Origin: Tardiphaga sp. 709
Lineage (GTDB): Bacteria; Pseudomonadota; Alphaproteobacteria; Rhizobiales; Xanthobacteraceae
Length of the DNA: 64,000 bases
Assembly: GCF_032401055.1 (NCBI RefSeq)
Contig: NZ_CP135529.1
Span: 4,834,501 to 4,898,500 of the forward strand
Direction: 5' to 3'
Shown: piece after piece, positions 17,533-26,113 of the stretch
How the letters are laid out: every line of letters starts with the position of its first letter
Numbering within the stretch: the stretch's first letter is position 1
Notes under the pieces: model-generated
What the model saw: only the letters and a program-made list of their open reading frames with translations
Told to the model about the DNA's origin: nothing
Databases searched by the model: none
Program-made: the position numbers and the translations under genes

Positions 17533-18087
17533 ATGCGTGTCGTCGGTGGCCGGCTGAAGGGCCGCAACATCGCGTCGCCCACGACGCAGGCGATCCGTCC
17601 CACGGCGGATCGATTGCGCGAGTCGTTGTTCAACATCCTGATCCACGCTTACGAAAGTCCGATCGAGGACGCGCGCGTGCTCGATCTGTTTGCCGGCACT
17701 GGCGCGCTCGGCATCGAGGCCGTATCGCGCGGCGCCAAGTTCACGCTGTTCGTCGATAACGGTTCCGAGGCGCGCGCCTTGCTCCGCAACAATGTCGAGG
17801 CGCTGGGTCTCGGCGGCGTGACCAAAGTGTATCGCCGCGATGCCGCCGATCTCGGCCCCGCCCATCCGGTCGAGCCGTTCTCGCTGGTGTTCCTCGACCC
17901 GCCCTATCGCATGAAGCTCGCCGAAAAGGCGCTGGCCTCGCTGCGCGATGGTGGCTGGCTGACGCCGGGCGCTTTGCTGGTGGTGGAAGAGGCGAAGGAT
18001 GCTGCCTTTGCGGCGCCCGACGGGTTTGAAGAACTCGAGCGCCGCGCCTATGACGATACCGAGTTTACGTTTCTGCGATCATTGTAA
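17533..18087 (+). CDS. rsmD: 16S rRNA (guanine(966)-N2)-methyltransferase RsmD
   Basis: A 184-residue SAM-dependent methyltransferase acting on G966 of 16S rRNA in the assembled small subunit. The N-terminus MRVVGGRLKGRNI and IRPTADRLRESLFNIL are typical. The SAM-binding loop is DLFAGTGALGIEAVSRGA and the catalytic motif is LDPPYRM. It begins 3 bases after the pseudouridine synthase, so two rRNA-modifying enzymes share an operon. Confidence 0.94.
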   Translation: MRVVGGRLKGRNIASPTTQAIRPTADRLRESLFNILIHAYESPIEDARVLDLFAGTGALGIEAVSRGAKFTLFVDNGSEARALLRNNVEALGLGGVTKVYRRDAADLGPAHPVEPFSLVFLDPPYRMKLAEKALASLRDGGWLTPGALLVVEEAKDAAFAAPDGFEELERRAYDDTEFTFLRSL

Positions 18088-18110
18088 GAAGACGTCAAAA
18101 GGAGCCGCCG

Positions 18111-18500
18111 ATGTCTGCGATCGAATACACTTGGGATCATGTCCATATCCGCACGCCGGACACCGAAGCGACTGCGCAGTGGTTTGCCGACATGCTCGGC
18201 GCCGAGATCCTGCGTGCGCCTGGCCGTATCGATATCAGGCTTGGCGGCGGCATGATTTTTCTTGCACCGGTGACGCCGGAGATGGGCGTCAACCCGCCGC
18301 CGGCCACGCCCTATCAGGGCCTCGATCATTTCGGTCTGCAGGTGAAGGACATCGATGCGGTGGCTGCGTCGCTGAAGGCCAAGGGCGTGGAGTTCACCAA
18401 GGAGCCCCATACGCTGAAGCCCGGCCTGCGCATCTGCTTCATCCGCGCGCCGCAGGGCGTGTCGATCGAGCTGCTCGAGCGCGACCCGAAATATAAGTGA
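18111..18500 (+). CDS. VOC family (glyoxalase/bleomycin-resistance fold) protein
   Basis: A 129-residue vicinal-oxygen-chelate protein. WDHVHIRTPDTEATAQWFAD supplies the first metal histidine, LDHFGLQVKDIDAVAASLK opens the second half, and GVSIELLER supplies the late glutamate. These are metal-site positions of the superfamily, but the reaction (lyase, dioxygenase or resistance) cannot be assigned. AAGGAG lies 6 bases upstream of the start. It follows rsmD by 23 bases. Confidence 0.8.
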   Translation: MSAIEYTWDHVHIRTPDTEATAQWFADMLGAEILRAPGRIDIRLGGGMIFLAPVTPEMGVNPPPATPYQGLDHFGLQVKDIDAVAASLKAKGVEFTKEPHTLKPGLRICFIRAPQGVSIELLERDPKYK

Positions 18501-18521
18501 GCTAAGCGCCGACCTCTCAGC

Positions 18522-18610
18522 TGTCATTGCGAGGAGCGAAGCGACGAAGCAATCCAGAAGCCAAAAGCGTAGACTGGGTTGCTTCGTCGCAAGGGCTCCT
18601 CGCAATGACG
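18522..18610. repeat. REP-like inverted repeat element
   Basis: TCATTGCGAGGAGC and GCGACGAAGCAA on the left are matched by the reverse complement on the right (TTGCTTCGTCGC, GCTCCTCGCAATGA), with about 25 unmatched bases between arms. It lies between the convergent VOC gene and mutL. This repeat type is common between convergent genes in alphaproteobacteria and may stop transcription or stabilise 3' ends. Confidence 0.75.
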
Positions 18611-18626
18611 TGGAGAGGACAGATAC

Positions 18627-20447
18627 CTACCGTCGCCCGAACAGCTTCTCGATATCGCTGAGCTTCAGCTCGACATAAGTCGGCCGGCCGTGATTGCACT
18701 GGCCGGAATTCGGCGTGTCTTCCATCTCGCGCAGCAGCGCGTTCATTTCCTCGGGCCGCAGCCGCCGGCCTGAGCGGACCGAGCCGTGACAGGCCATGGT
18801 CGCCGCCACATGCAGCAGCCGGCGCTCCAGCGGCAGCGCCTCGTCCCATTCGGCCATGTGTTCGGCAAGATCGCGCAGCAGCGACGCCGCATTGGTCTTG
18901 CCGAGCAGCGACGGCGTCTCGCGGACGGCAATGGCGCCGGGGCCGAAACTGTCGATGGCGAGACCATAGCTTGCGAGTTCTTCGGCGCGGTCGAACAGTT
19001 TCTCCACGATGGCCTCGTCCATTTCGACGATCTCGGGGATCAGCAGGATCTGCCGCTGCACCCCATTCGCGGCCAGCGATGCCTTCAGCCGCTCATAGAC
19101 GATGCGCTCGTGCGCGGCGTGCTGATCGACCACGATCATGCCGTCGCGTGTCTGCGCGATGATGTAGTTCTCGTGCACCTGTGCGCGGGCCGCGCCGAGC
19201 GGCCGGTCGATCAGATCGGTCTGCGGCGCTTCCTCGAAACGCACATCGGCTGATGGCGTGCCGACATCGAAGGCCGCCTGGCCGGGTTCGGCGAGCGCAG
19301 CCGAGCCATCGAATGCCGGCATCGGGCTCACCGGAAAAGCAGGTGATCGCTTCCAGTCCCAGTTCGCATTCGTGCGCGGCGCGAAATTGGGTGCGAAGTT
19401 GGGGCGGAACGAGTCCAGCACGGCGCCGTCGCTGTTGGCCGCGGTGCGGCGTCCTTCGCGGGCGAGGCCTTCCTTCAGGGCATGCACGATCAGCCCACGG
19501 ACCAGCCCGGCATTGCGGAAACGCACTTCGGTCTTGGCCGGATGCACATTGGCATCGACCTCCTGCGGGTCGAGCGTGACGAACAGCGCGACGATTGGAT
19601 GGCGGTCGCGGGGCAGATAGTCGGAATAGGCTGCGCGCACCGCACCGATGATCAGCTTGTCGCGGACCGGACGGCCATTGACGAACAGATACTGCCCGAG
19701 CGCATTGGCGCGGGTCAGCGATGGCGCGGCGGCAAAACCTTCGACCACCACACCTTCGCGTTCGCTGCGCACTTCGATGGCGCTGAGGCGAAACTCAGGC
19801 CCGAGAATGTCGCCAAGCCGCGTCAACTGTCCGGCCGGACCGGGCAGCGCAGCCGCCCATGTCACCGGCGCGCGTTCCTCGCCGGCCATGGTGAAGGCGA
19901 TGTCCGGCCGCGCCATGGCGAGACGGCGCACGACTTCGCGGATCGCTTCGGCCTCGGTGCGGTCGGTCTTGAGAAATTTCAGCCGGGCAGGGGTCGCGTA
20001 GAACAGATCGCTGACCTCGACGCGGGTGCCCTGCGACAGTGCGGCGGGCGTGATGTCAGACTTCTCGCCGCCATCGACGGTGCGCGACCAGGCATGTGGT
20101 TCGCTCGCGTGGCGTGTGGTGATGCTGAGCCGCGCGACAGACCCGATGGAGGGCAGCGCTTCGCCGCGAAAGCCAAGGGTGCGGATCTGCAGCAGGTCCT
20201 CGTCGTCGAGCTTCGAGGTGGCGTGGCGGTCCACTGCGAGGGTGAGATCGGCATGGGTCATGCCGCCGCCGTCATCTGTGATGGCGATCTTCCGCCGTCC
20301 GCCGCCATCGGTGAAGATCTCGACCCTGGAGGCGCCGGCATCGATGGCATTCTCCACCAGCTCCTTCACCACGCTGGCCGGCCGCTCCACCACCTCGCCG
20401 GCGGCGATGCGGTTGACGATGGTTTCTGGGAGCTGGCGAACGGGCAT
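18627..20447 (-). CDS. mutL: DNA mismatch repair protein MutL
   Basis: A 606-residue MutL, the ATPase that links MutS mismatch recognition to strand removal. GHKL ATPase motifs: VKELVENAIDAGAS, TDDGGGM, TLGFRGEALPSIGSVA and the later QGTRVEVSDLFYATPARLKF. A Pro/Ala-rich linker follows, then the C-terminal dimerisation domain (AQVHENYIIAQTRDGMIVVD). That domain contains DQHAAHERIVYE, as in endonuclease-type MutL proteins, and CHGSVRSGRRL, close to the ACHxA and GRP metal motifs. I placed the start at the ATG giving MPVRQLPETIVNRIAAGE. Confidence 0.95.
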   Translation of the reverse strand: MPVRQLPETIVNRIAAGEVVERPASVVKELVENAIDAGASRVEIFTDGGGRRKIAITDDGGGMTHADLTLAVDRHATSKLDDEDLLQIRTLGFRGEALPSIGSVARLSITTRHASEPHAWSRTVDGGEKSDITPAALSQGTRVEVSDLFYATPARLKFLKTDRTEAEAIREVVRRLAMARPDIAFTMAGEERAPVTWAAALPGPAGQLTRLGDILGPEFRLSAIEVRSEREGVVVEGFAAAPSLTRANALGQYLFVNGRPVRDKLIIGAVRAAYSDYLPRDRHPIVALFVTLDPQEVDANVHPAKTEVRFRNAGLVRGLIVHALKEGLAREGRRTAANSDGAVLDSFRPNFAPNFAPRTNANWDWKRSPAFPVSPMPAFDGSAALAEPGQAAFDVGTPSADVRFEEAPQTDLIDRPLGAARAQVHENYIIAQTRDGMIVVDQHAAHERIVYERLKASLAANGVQRQILLIPEIVEMDEAIVEKLFDRAEELASYGLAIDSFGPGAIAVRETPSLLGKTNAASLLRDLAEHMAEWDEALPLERRLLHVAATMACHGSVRSGRRLRPEEMNALLREMEDTPNSGQCNHGRPTYVELKLSDIEKLFGRR

Positions 20448-20570
20448 GGATCTCGGGGCGTGGTGACGGGTCGAGGATATGTAGGGAACCTGAAGCGCCA
20501 TTCTATGGCCCCGGGCGCCTGATGTCCCCGCCGCAGCCCGCTTTTCCCCGGTTCTGGCTTTTTGTTTGAC

Positions 20571-20614
20571 GCGTTTTCCTGACGCGAACCGGTATCCACT
20601 TCGCTTGAGAACGC
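20571..20614. repeat. Palindromic dispersed repeat, copy 2
   Basis: GCGTTTTCCTGACGCGAACC (20571-20590) is followed by GGTATCCACTTCGCTTGAG and AACGC. In reverse complement it aligns with the copy at 15111-15150 (GCGAAGTGGATACCGGTTCGC against GCAAAAGTGGATACTGGTTTTGC, split here only for comparison). It lies between mutL (divergent) and the 3' end of glyoxalase I. Confidence 0.6.
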
Positions 20615-20615
20615 T

Positions 20616-21011
20616 TTACGCGAATCGGCCGCCCTTCTGGATCACCTCGATCTTGTAGCCGTCGGGGTCGGTGGCGAAGAAGAATTGCGCCAGCGTGCGG
20701 CCCTCATGCTTGAAATCACGCAGCGGTCCGGGGGCGAGATGTTCGCGCTCGAACCGGGCATGCTCAGCGGCCACGTCGTCCACCACGACGGCGAGATGGC
20801 CGTAACCGTCACCCAGCACATAGGGCTCGCTTCGATCGAAATTCACCGTCAGCTCCAGCTCGAATGGCGAGGAGGGATGGCGCAGATAGATCAGCGCAAA
20901 GTCGGGAAATGCGATGCGCTCGGCAATCTCCAGCCCGAAGGCGCGCTTGTAGAAGTCCAATGACCGCGCTTCGTCGAGCACGCGGATCATGGAGTGAACG
21001 GGTTTGGCCAT
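20616..21011 (-). CDS. gloA: Lactoylglutathione lyase (glyoxalase I)
   Basis: A 131-residue VOC enzyme converting the methylglyoxal-glutathione hemithioacetal to lactoylglutathione. Positions matching the four metal ligands of bacterial GloA are all present: His6 (KPVHSMIRV), Glu in FELELTVNF, His in GYGHLAVVVDD and Glu in GYKIEVIQ. The length fits bacterial GloA. The start is the ATG giving MAKPVHSM. It is 47 bases downstream of arfB on the same strand. Confidence 0.86.
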   Translation of the reverse strand: MAKPVHSMIRVLDEARSLDFYKRAFGLEIAERIAFPDFALIYLRHPSSPFELELTVNFDRSEPYVLGDGYGHLAVVVDDVAAEHARFEREHLAPGPLRDFKHEGRTLAQFFFATDPDGYKIEVIQKGGRFA

Positions 21012-21058
21012 CGGGAAATTCCTGGAAAAGTGGTCTGGCTTGTTGTGTGGGGTGCCGC

Positions 21059-21478
21059 TCAGTCGTCGAAACGCCCGCCGCGGCCGGCCTTGACGTCGCT
21101 GCGGCGCTTCTTGCCGTCGAGGCGGCGCATCTTCGAGCCCAGCGTCGGTTTGGTGGCCCGCCGCGGCGCCTGCCGGAAGGCGGCTTCCTGCATCAGCTCC
21201 ACCAGCCGCTCGATGGCGTCGGCCTTGTTGCGCTCCTGGGTGCGGAAGCGCTGGGCGTGGATCACGATCACGCCGTCCTTGGTCATGCGCTGTCCGGCGA
21301 GCGTGCGCAGCCGGATCGCGGTATCCTCCGGCAGCGTCAGCTTGCGGCTGTCGAAGCGCAATTGCGCGGCGGTCGAGACCTTGTTGACGTTCTGCCCGCC
21401 GGGTCCGGACGCGCGGACGAAGACGATATCGATATCGTCTTCGTCGATGGCGATGGAGCGGGTGATCCGGAGCAGCAT
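21059..21478 (-). CDS. arfB: Alternative ribosome-rescue factor ArfB (aminoacyl-tRNA hydrolase)
   Basis: A 139-residue class I release-factor-like hydrolase that frees stalled ribosomes on non-stop mRNA. The catalytic GGQ is in ASGPGGQNVNKVSTA, and the basic C-terminal tail (SKMRRLDGKKRRSDVKAGRGG) that enters the mRNA channel is present. There is no codon-recognition domain, which separates it from RF1/RF2. I chose the ATG giving MLLRITRSIAID; the frame is open 28 codons upstream without family similarity. Confidence 0.9.
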   Translation of the reverse strand: MLLRITRSIAIDEDDIDIVFVRASGPGGQNVNKVSTAAQLRFDSRKLTLPEDTAIRLRTLAGQRMTKDGVIVIHAQRFRTQERNKADAIERLVELMQEAAFRQAPRRATKPTLGSKMRRLDGKKRRSDVKAGRGGRFDD

Positions 21479-21630
21479 TCTGTCTCCGTAGCACAGGATA
21501 CCGCGTTTTGCTTGGTGCCCCCGTGCGCTTGATCGCAGATCGCAAAGATATGCCCGGGACATGGCGGCAATGCTGGAACTGGCGCCCTGCCGAGGCTTAT
21601 CGTTGCACCATCAGTCAATCCGGACGTCTC

Positions 21631-22314
21631 ATGACCAAGACCCCCCGCAATATTCTCACCATCGATATCGGCGGTACCCATGTGAAGGTGATGACCAGCC
21701 ATGAAGGGATCAAACGCGAATTCGAATCCGGTCCGGACCTGTCCGCGAAGGAAATGGTGCGCAAGGTCAAGGCGCTGACCAAAGACTGGCGCTATGACGT
21801 CGTCTCAGCCGGCTATCCCGGCCCGGTGGCCGGCAATCGTCCGCTCAAGGAGCCACACAATCTCGGCACGGGCTGGAAGGGTTTCGATTTCGAACGGGCA
21901 TTCCGCAAGCCCACGAAGCTTGTGAACGACGCCATGATGCAAGCGGTCGGCAGCTATGATGGCGGCCGGATGCTGTTTCTCGGTCTCGGCACCGGACTGG
22001 GTGCGGCCATGATCATCGATGGCGTGTTGGAGCCGATGGAGCTGGGCCATCTGCCGTATTGCCACAAGACATTCGAGGATTATGTCGGCGCGGCCGGCCT
22101 CAAGCTATTGGGCAAGAAGAAGTGGTGCCACCGCGTGGCCGAGGTCATTGCCGATCTCACGGCAGCGCTTGAGCCCGATTATACGGTGCTCGGTGGTGGC
22201 AATGTGGAGATGCTCGACAAACTCCCGCGCAAGACCCGGCGCGGCGACAACGCGAATGCGTTCAAAGGCGGCTTCCGGCTCTGGGATCCACCGAAGCCAG
22301 TGAAGCGCCGCTAG
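21631..22314 (+). CDS. ROK-family sugar kinase, polyphosphate-glucokinase-like
   Basis: A 227-residue kinase of the ROK family. The phosphate-binding loop is TIDIGGTHVKV at the N-terminus, the catalytic base region is VNDAMMQAVGSY, and the second phosphate loop is LGLGTGLGAAMIIDG. It is short for ROK proteins and resembles the polyphosphate/ATP glucokinase branch, but the phosphate donor cannot be told from sequence by eye. The first in-frame ATG with family-like sequence is MTKTPRNILT. Its 3' end overlaps panE by 4 bases tail to tail. Confidence 0.8.
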   Translation: MTKTPRNILTIDIGGTHVKVMTSHEGIKREFESGPDLSAKEMVRKVKALTKDWRYDVVSAGYPGPVAGNRPLKEPHNLGTGWKGFDFERAFRKPTKLVNDAMMQAVGSYDGGRMLFLGLGTGLGAAMIIDGVLEPMELGHLPYCHKTFEDYVGAAGLKLLGKKKWCHRVAEVIADLTAALEPDYTVLGGGNVEMLDKLPRKTRRGDNANAFKGGFRLWDPPKPVKRR

Positions 22315-23213
22315 GCGCGCCGCGATCCGCTGCGCTCGACCAGCTTCACCATGACCTGCAGCGCATGGTTGGTCGGCGTCGGAATGCCGTGCTCGGCGCC
22401 TTTCCGGACAATGAAGCCGTTGAGGAAGTCGATTTCCGATGGCTTGCCGCGGGCGAGATCCTGCGATGTCGAGGATTGCTGAAGCGGCATGCTGGCCGCG
22501 AGGGCGAGCGTCTTGTCCAGGAGGTCGGCGGGAAGCGATACGCCGCAGGCGCGCGCCACCGCCAGGCACTCGGTCACGGCATCGGTCACGATATCAGGCA
22601 CGCCCTGGACCTTGAACATCTCGCCATAGGCAATCCCGGCCACCGCCGAGAGCGCGTTATAGGCGCAGTTGTTGATGAGCTTCGACCACTGCACCGCGTC
22701 GATGTCGTCGGCGACGGTGGCCGGCACGCCGGCGTCGCACAGTAGCTTCGCCAGAGCGTCGCTCTCGGGCGATGCGCCGATGATCAGCTCGCCACGGCCA
22801 TTGTGCTTCACATGACCGGCACCCGGCATCTCGGCGGCCACATAGACGGCTGCAGCGATCACCGGCTGGCTGAGGATGGCGCGCAGGCGCTGGGGATTGT
22901 CGACGCCGTTCTGCAGGCTCAGCACGATGGAGTTGGGCTTGAGCACAGGCTTCAGCGCTGTTGCCGAGCTGTCGGTATCGCCGGACTTCACGGCGAACAG
23001 AACGAGGTCCGGCGGTGCGAGATCGGCAATCTGCGTCACCGCCTTCGCCGGAATGAAACCGTCGAACTCGGCGCTCTCGAACCGAAGGCCGCGTGCATTG
23101 ATGGCATCGACATGGATCTGGCGCCCGACCAATGTCACGTCGTGGCCGGCACGCAGCAGCTTGGCGCCGTAGTAGCAGCCAACCGCGCCGGCACCGATCA
23201 CCGCGATCCGCAC
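22311..23213 (-). CDS. panE: 2-dehydropantoate 2-reductase
   Basis: A 300-residue NADPH-dependent ketopantoate reductase-family protein (pantothenate pathway). The Rossmann motif is VIGAGAVGCYYGAKLLRAG. The catalytic lysine is in VQWSKLINNCAYNALSA, and the C-terminal domain has GKPSEIDFLNGFIVRKG. All expected active-site positions are seen. Several PanE-like paralogues act on other 2-oxo acids, so substrate is probable rather than certain. It follows the M16 genes by 9 bases on the same strand. Confidence 0.88.
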   Translation of the reverse strand: MRIAVIGAGAVGCYYGAKLLRAGHDVTLVGRQIHVDAINARGLRFESAEFDGFIPAKAVTQIADLAPPDLVLFAVKSGDTDSSATALKPVLKPNSIVLSLQNGVDNPQRLRAILSQPVIAAAVYVAAEMPGAGHVKHNGRGELIIGASPESDALAKLLCDAGVPATVADDIDAVQWSKLINNCAYNALSAVAGIAYGEMFKVQGVPDIVTDAVTECLAVARACGVSLPADLLDKTLALAASMPLQQSSTSQDLARGKPSEIDFLNGFIVRKGAEHGIPTPTNHALQVMVKLVERSGSRRA

Positions 23214-23222
23214 GTCGGCGCC

Positions 23223-24590
23223 TCAGTTGGCCTTTGGCGCCGGGACCACCGGCGTTGCGGCCGCTTGCGGCGCGCGTCCGACGACCACCGTGAGGAGCCC
23301 GTCCGCCCACAGCTTCTTGGCTGCAGCCTTGGCCTGATCCAGTGTCACGGCATCGACCACGGCATTGCGCTTCTCGATGTAATCGATCGGCAGCTTGTCG
23401 AGCTGGTATTGCAGCAGAGCGCTGGCCAGTTTCGACGAGGTGTCGAGCGCCAACATCTGCGAGCCCTTGAGATAGGATTTGGCCTCGTCCAGCTCGCGCT
23501 GGGTCGGACCCTGCTCGGCCATGCGTTTCACTTCGCTGGTCACGGTATCGACCGTCTCGGTGGCGCGGTCGGCGCGAGTCGCGGTGCTGCCGATATAGAT
23601 GCCGGAATGCTGCATCCACAGCAGCGAGCCACTGACGGAATAGACCAGGCCGCGCTTCTCGCGCACTTCGTGATACAGTCGCGACGACAGTGTGCCGCCG
23701 CCGAGGATGTGATTGACGATATAGGCGGCCATGAAGTTCGGATCGTCGCGTTTGACGCCGGGGCTGCCGAAGGTGATGACCGTCTGCGGTACGTCCAGCG
23801 TCACGGATTCCTTCTGCGGAGGCTTGGCCGCTGTGACTTCCGGGACCGGCGTCAACGTGGCCTTGGCGGGCAGGCCACCGAAGGTCTTGTCCAGCAGTGT
23901 CGCGAGCGTGTCGGGATCGACGTCGCCGACCACGGCAATCTTCAGCGTGTCCTTCGCGACGATGCGTTGCTTGTAGGCCTTGATGTCGTCGACGTTGATG
24001 GTCGGCACGTCGGTCAGGCTGCCATTGGATGGTCGGCTGTAGGGATGGTCGCCGAACGCCATCTGCAGAAACTTGCGCGTCGCCAGCGAATTCGGGTTCG
24101 AGGTTTCGCGGCGCAGGCCGGACATGATCTGCGCGCGGATGCGCTCGACATCGGGGGCGTCGAAGCGTGGCGACGTCAAAGCGAGCCGGGCGAGGTCGAA
24201 CGCCTCGTCACGATGCTCTTTCAGCATGCGCAGCGAGCCACGCAGGTAATCGCGTTGGGCGTTGAAGTTGAGCTCGATGGCGCGGCGTTCCATGCGATCG
24301 CGGAAGGTCGTGGAATCGAGATCGCCCGCGCCTTCGTCCATCAGGCTGGCCACCATGTTGGCGGTGCCGGATTTATCCTTCGGATCCTGTGCCGCGCCGC
24401 CGCCGAACGCATATTCCATCGCGATCAGGGGAACGGTTGCATCCTGCACGAACCAGGCTTCGATTCCGCCTGGCGTCACGAGCCGCTGCACCTTGGCGGC
24501 GGCGAAAGATGGCGTCACCGTCAGGGTAACGAGTGAGAAGGCGGTGGCGACGGCTATGCCGAGGCGGCCGGCGTTGAAGATGATGCTCAC
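23223..24590 (-). CDS. M16 peptidase family protein, inactive partner subunit
   Basis: A 455-residue exported protein (signal peptide about residues 1-30, ending SFAAAKV) with two M16 domains. At the position of the zinc motif HxxEH it reads SGTANMVASLMDEG, so the metal site is absent. It keeps the R/Y element of the C-terminal domain (YHEVREKRGLVYSVSG). This matches the non-catalytic member of heterodimeric M16B proteases. The GTG start overlaps the stop of the active subunit (GTGA), so the pair is made together. Confidence 0.88.
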   Translation of the reverse strand: MSIIFNAGRLGIAVATAFSLVTLTVTPSFAAAKVQRLVTPGGIEAWFVQDATVPLIAMEYAFGGGAAQDPKDKSGTANMVASLMDEGAGDLDSTTFRDRMERRAIELNFNAQRDYLRGSLRMLKEHRDEAFDLARLALTSPRFDAPDVERIRAQIMSGLRRETSNPNSLATRKFLQMAFGDHPYSRPSNGSLTDVPTINVDDIKAYKQRIVAKDTLKIAVVGDVDPDTLATLLDKTFGGLPAKATLTPVPEVTAAKPPQKESVTLDVPQTVITFGSPGVKRDDPNFMAAYIVNHILGGGTLSSRLYHEVREKRGLVYSVSGSLLWMQHSGIYIGSTATRADRATETVDTVTSEVKRMAEQGPTQRELDEAKSYLKGSQMLALDTSSKLASALLQYQLDKLPIDYIEKRNAVVDAVTLDQAKAAAKKLWADGLLTVVVGRAPQAAATPVVPAPKAN

Positions 24591-25984
24591 GACCGCTTCT
24601 CCTCGCGCTTCGGCGCAGATGTATCCTTGATCAGATAGCCGGTGACCGAGCGCTTCTTGTCGAGCCAGGTCTGTGCGGCTGCGCGCACCTGCTCGGCGGT
24701 GACTGCCTTGATGCGGTCGGGCCAGCTACGGATGTCCTCGACGCTGAGGCCCGTGGTGAGTGCCGCGCCGTACCAGCGCGCCAGTGAGGCCTGGCTGTCC
24801 TGCGCATAGGTGGCTTCGGCGACGAGCTGCGTCTTGACGCGTTCGAGGTCGGCAGCCGGCACCGGGTTGGTTGCGAGGTCGGCGATCACGGCGTCGATGG
24901 TCTTTTCGATATCGGCGAATTCGGCACCCGGCTTCGGCGAAGCTGAAATCAGAAACTGTGCGCTGTCGAGGGCCGTGCCCTGGTAGCTGGCACCGGCATT
25001 GATCGCGAGCTGTTTGTCGATGACGAGGGCGCGGTAGAGATATGAGTTCGCGCCGCCGCCGATCAACTGGCCGAGCACATCGAGCGCCTGGCTCTCGCCG
25101 GCCGCAGCGGTGGTGGCCGATGGCACCAGATAATAGCGGCGCAGGCTTGTCTGTTCGACACGCGGATCGGCGAGCGTCACCGTGCGCGGCGCGGCGGGCG
25201 TCGGCTCCTGTGGGCGCATGCGGCGTTCGGGGATCGCCGGCTGCGCCGGGACCACGCCATAGGTGCGCTCCACCATCGGGCGGATCTCCTGCGGGTCGAC
25301 ATCGCCGGCGATGATCAGCGTCGCATTGTTGGGGGCGTAGAAGCGCTTGTAGAAGGCGAGCGCATCCTCGCGGTCGAGCTTCTCGATCTCCTGATGCCAG
25401 CCAATGATCGGGCGGCCATAGGGATGGTTGAGATAGAGCGCGGCCATGATCTGCTCCGACAGCCGGGCATCCGGGCTGTTGGCGACGCGCATGTTGTATT
25501 CTTCCAGCACGACGTCGCGCTCGGGCAGCACGTTCTCATCCTTCAGCACGAGACCGGTCATGCGATCGGCCTCGAATTCCATCATCTTGCCGAGCTGGTC
25601 CTTGCTGATGCGCTGGTAGTAGCCGGTATAGTCGGTCGAGGTGAAAGCGTTCTCCTCGCCGCCGACGCGCTGCACGGTCTGCGAGAATTCACCGACCGGA
25701 TGTTTCGCGGTGCCCTTGAACATCAGATGTTCGAGGAAATGTGCGAGGCCGGACTTGCCGGGCGTCTCGTCGGCGGAGCCGACCTTGTACCAGATCATCT
25801 GCGTCACGACGGGCGTGCGGTGATCCTCGATCACCACAACCTGCATGCCGTTATCGAGCTTGAACGTGGTTGGCGGCTTCGCCGTCACCGTCTGTGCGCG
25901 GGCGCCCGATATCGCAAGGGCGGGAGCCAGCAGCAAAGTGACGACTGCGACGGATCGTGCGGCAAGTCGGAATGATGAGGTCAT
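24587..25984 (-). CDS. M16 zinc metallopeptidase, catalytic subunit
   Basis: A 465-residue periplasmic insulinase/processing-peptidase relative. After a signal peptide (MTSSFRLAARSVAVVTLLLA ... GARA) comes the inverted zinc motif HFLEH in SGLAHFLEHLMFKGT, with the third ligand in the downstream EENAFTSTDYTGYY ... DRMTGLVL region. The start is taken at the ATG giving the signal peptide; the frame extends 20 codons upstream. With the next gene it forms a PqqL/M16B-type pair that probably degrades small peptides in the periplasm. Confidence 0.9.
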   Translation of the reverse strand: MTSSFRLAARSVAVVTLLLAPALAISGARAQTVTAKPPTTFKLDNGMQVVVIEDHRTPVVTQMIWYKVGSADETPGKSGLAHFLEHLMFKGTAKHPVGEFSQTVQRVGGEENAFTSTDYTGYYQRISKDQLGKMMEFEADRMTGLVLKDENVLPERDVVLEEYNMRVANSPDARLSEQIMAALYLNHPYGRPIIGWHQEIEKLDREDALAFYKRFYAPNNATLIIAGDVDPQEIRPMVERTYGVVPAQPAIPERRMRPQEPTPAAPRTVTLADPRVEQTSLRRYYLVPSATTAAAGESQALDVLGQLIGGGANSYLYRALVIDKQLAINAGASYQGTALDSAQFLISASPKPGAEFADIEKTIDAVIADLATNPVPAADLERVKTQLVAEATYAQDSQASLARWYGAALTTGLSVEDIRSWPDRIKAVTAEQVRAAAQTWLDKKRSVTGYLIKDTSAPKREEKRS

Positions 25985-26113
25985 GGCGGGGCTAACAGCT
26001 CCAAAGCATGGGGAAAGGCGTGACCAAGCCATCGCGCGGGACACATCCGCGCGTACTAGCTGATCGCAGTGAAAGGACGTCTTTGGAATGGCGGCGCAAA
26101 GGGAGCGCTGCGA

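Noticed and set aside
22803-24536. 577-codon plus-strand open frame over panE and the M16 gene
   Set aside because: It runs antisense across two recognised genes and their boundary, so it is a compositional shadow.
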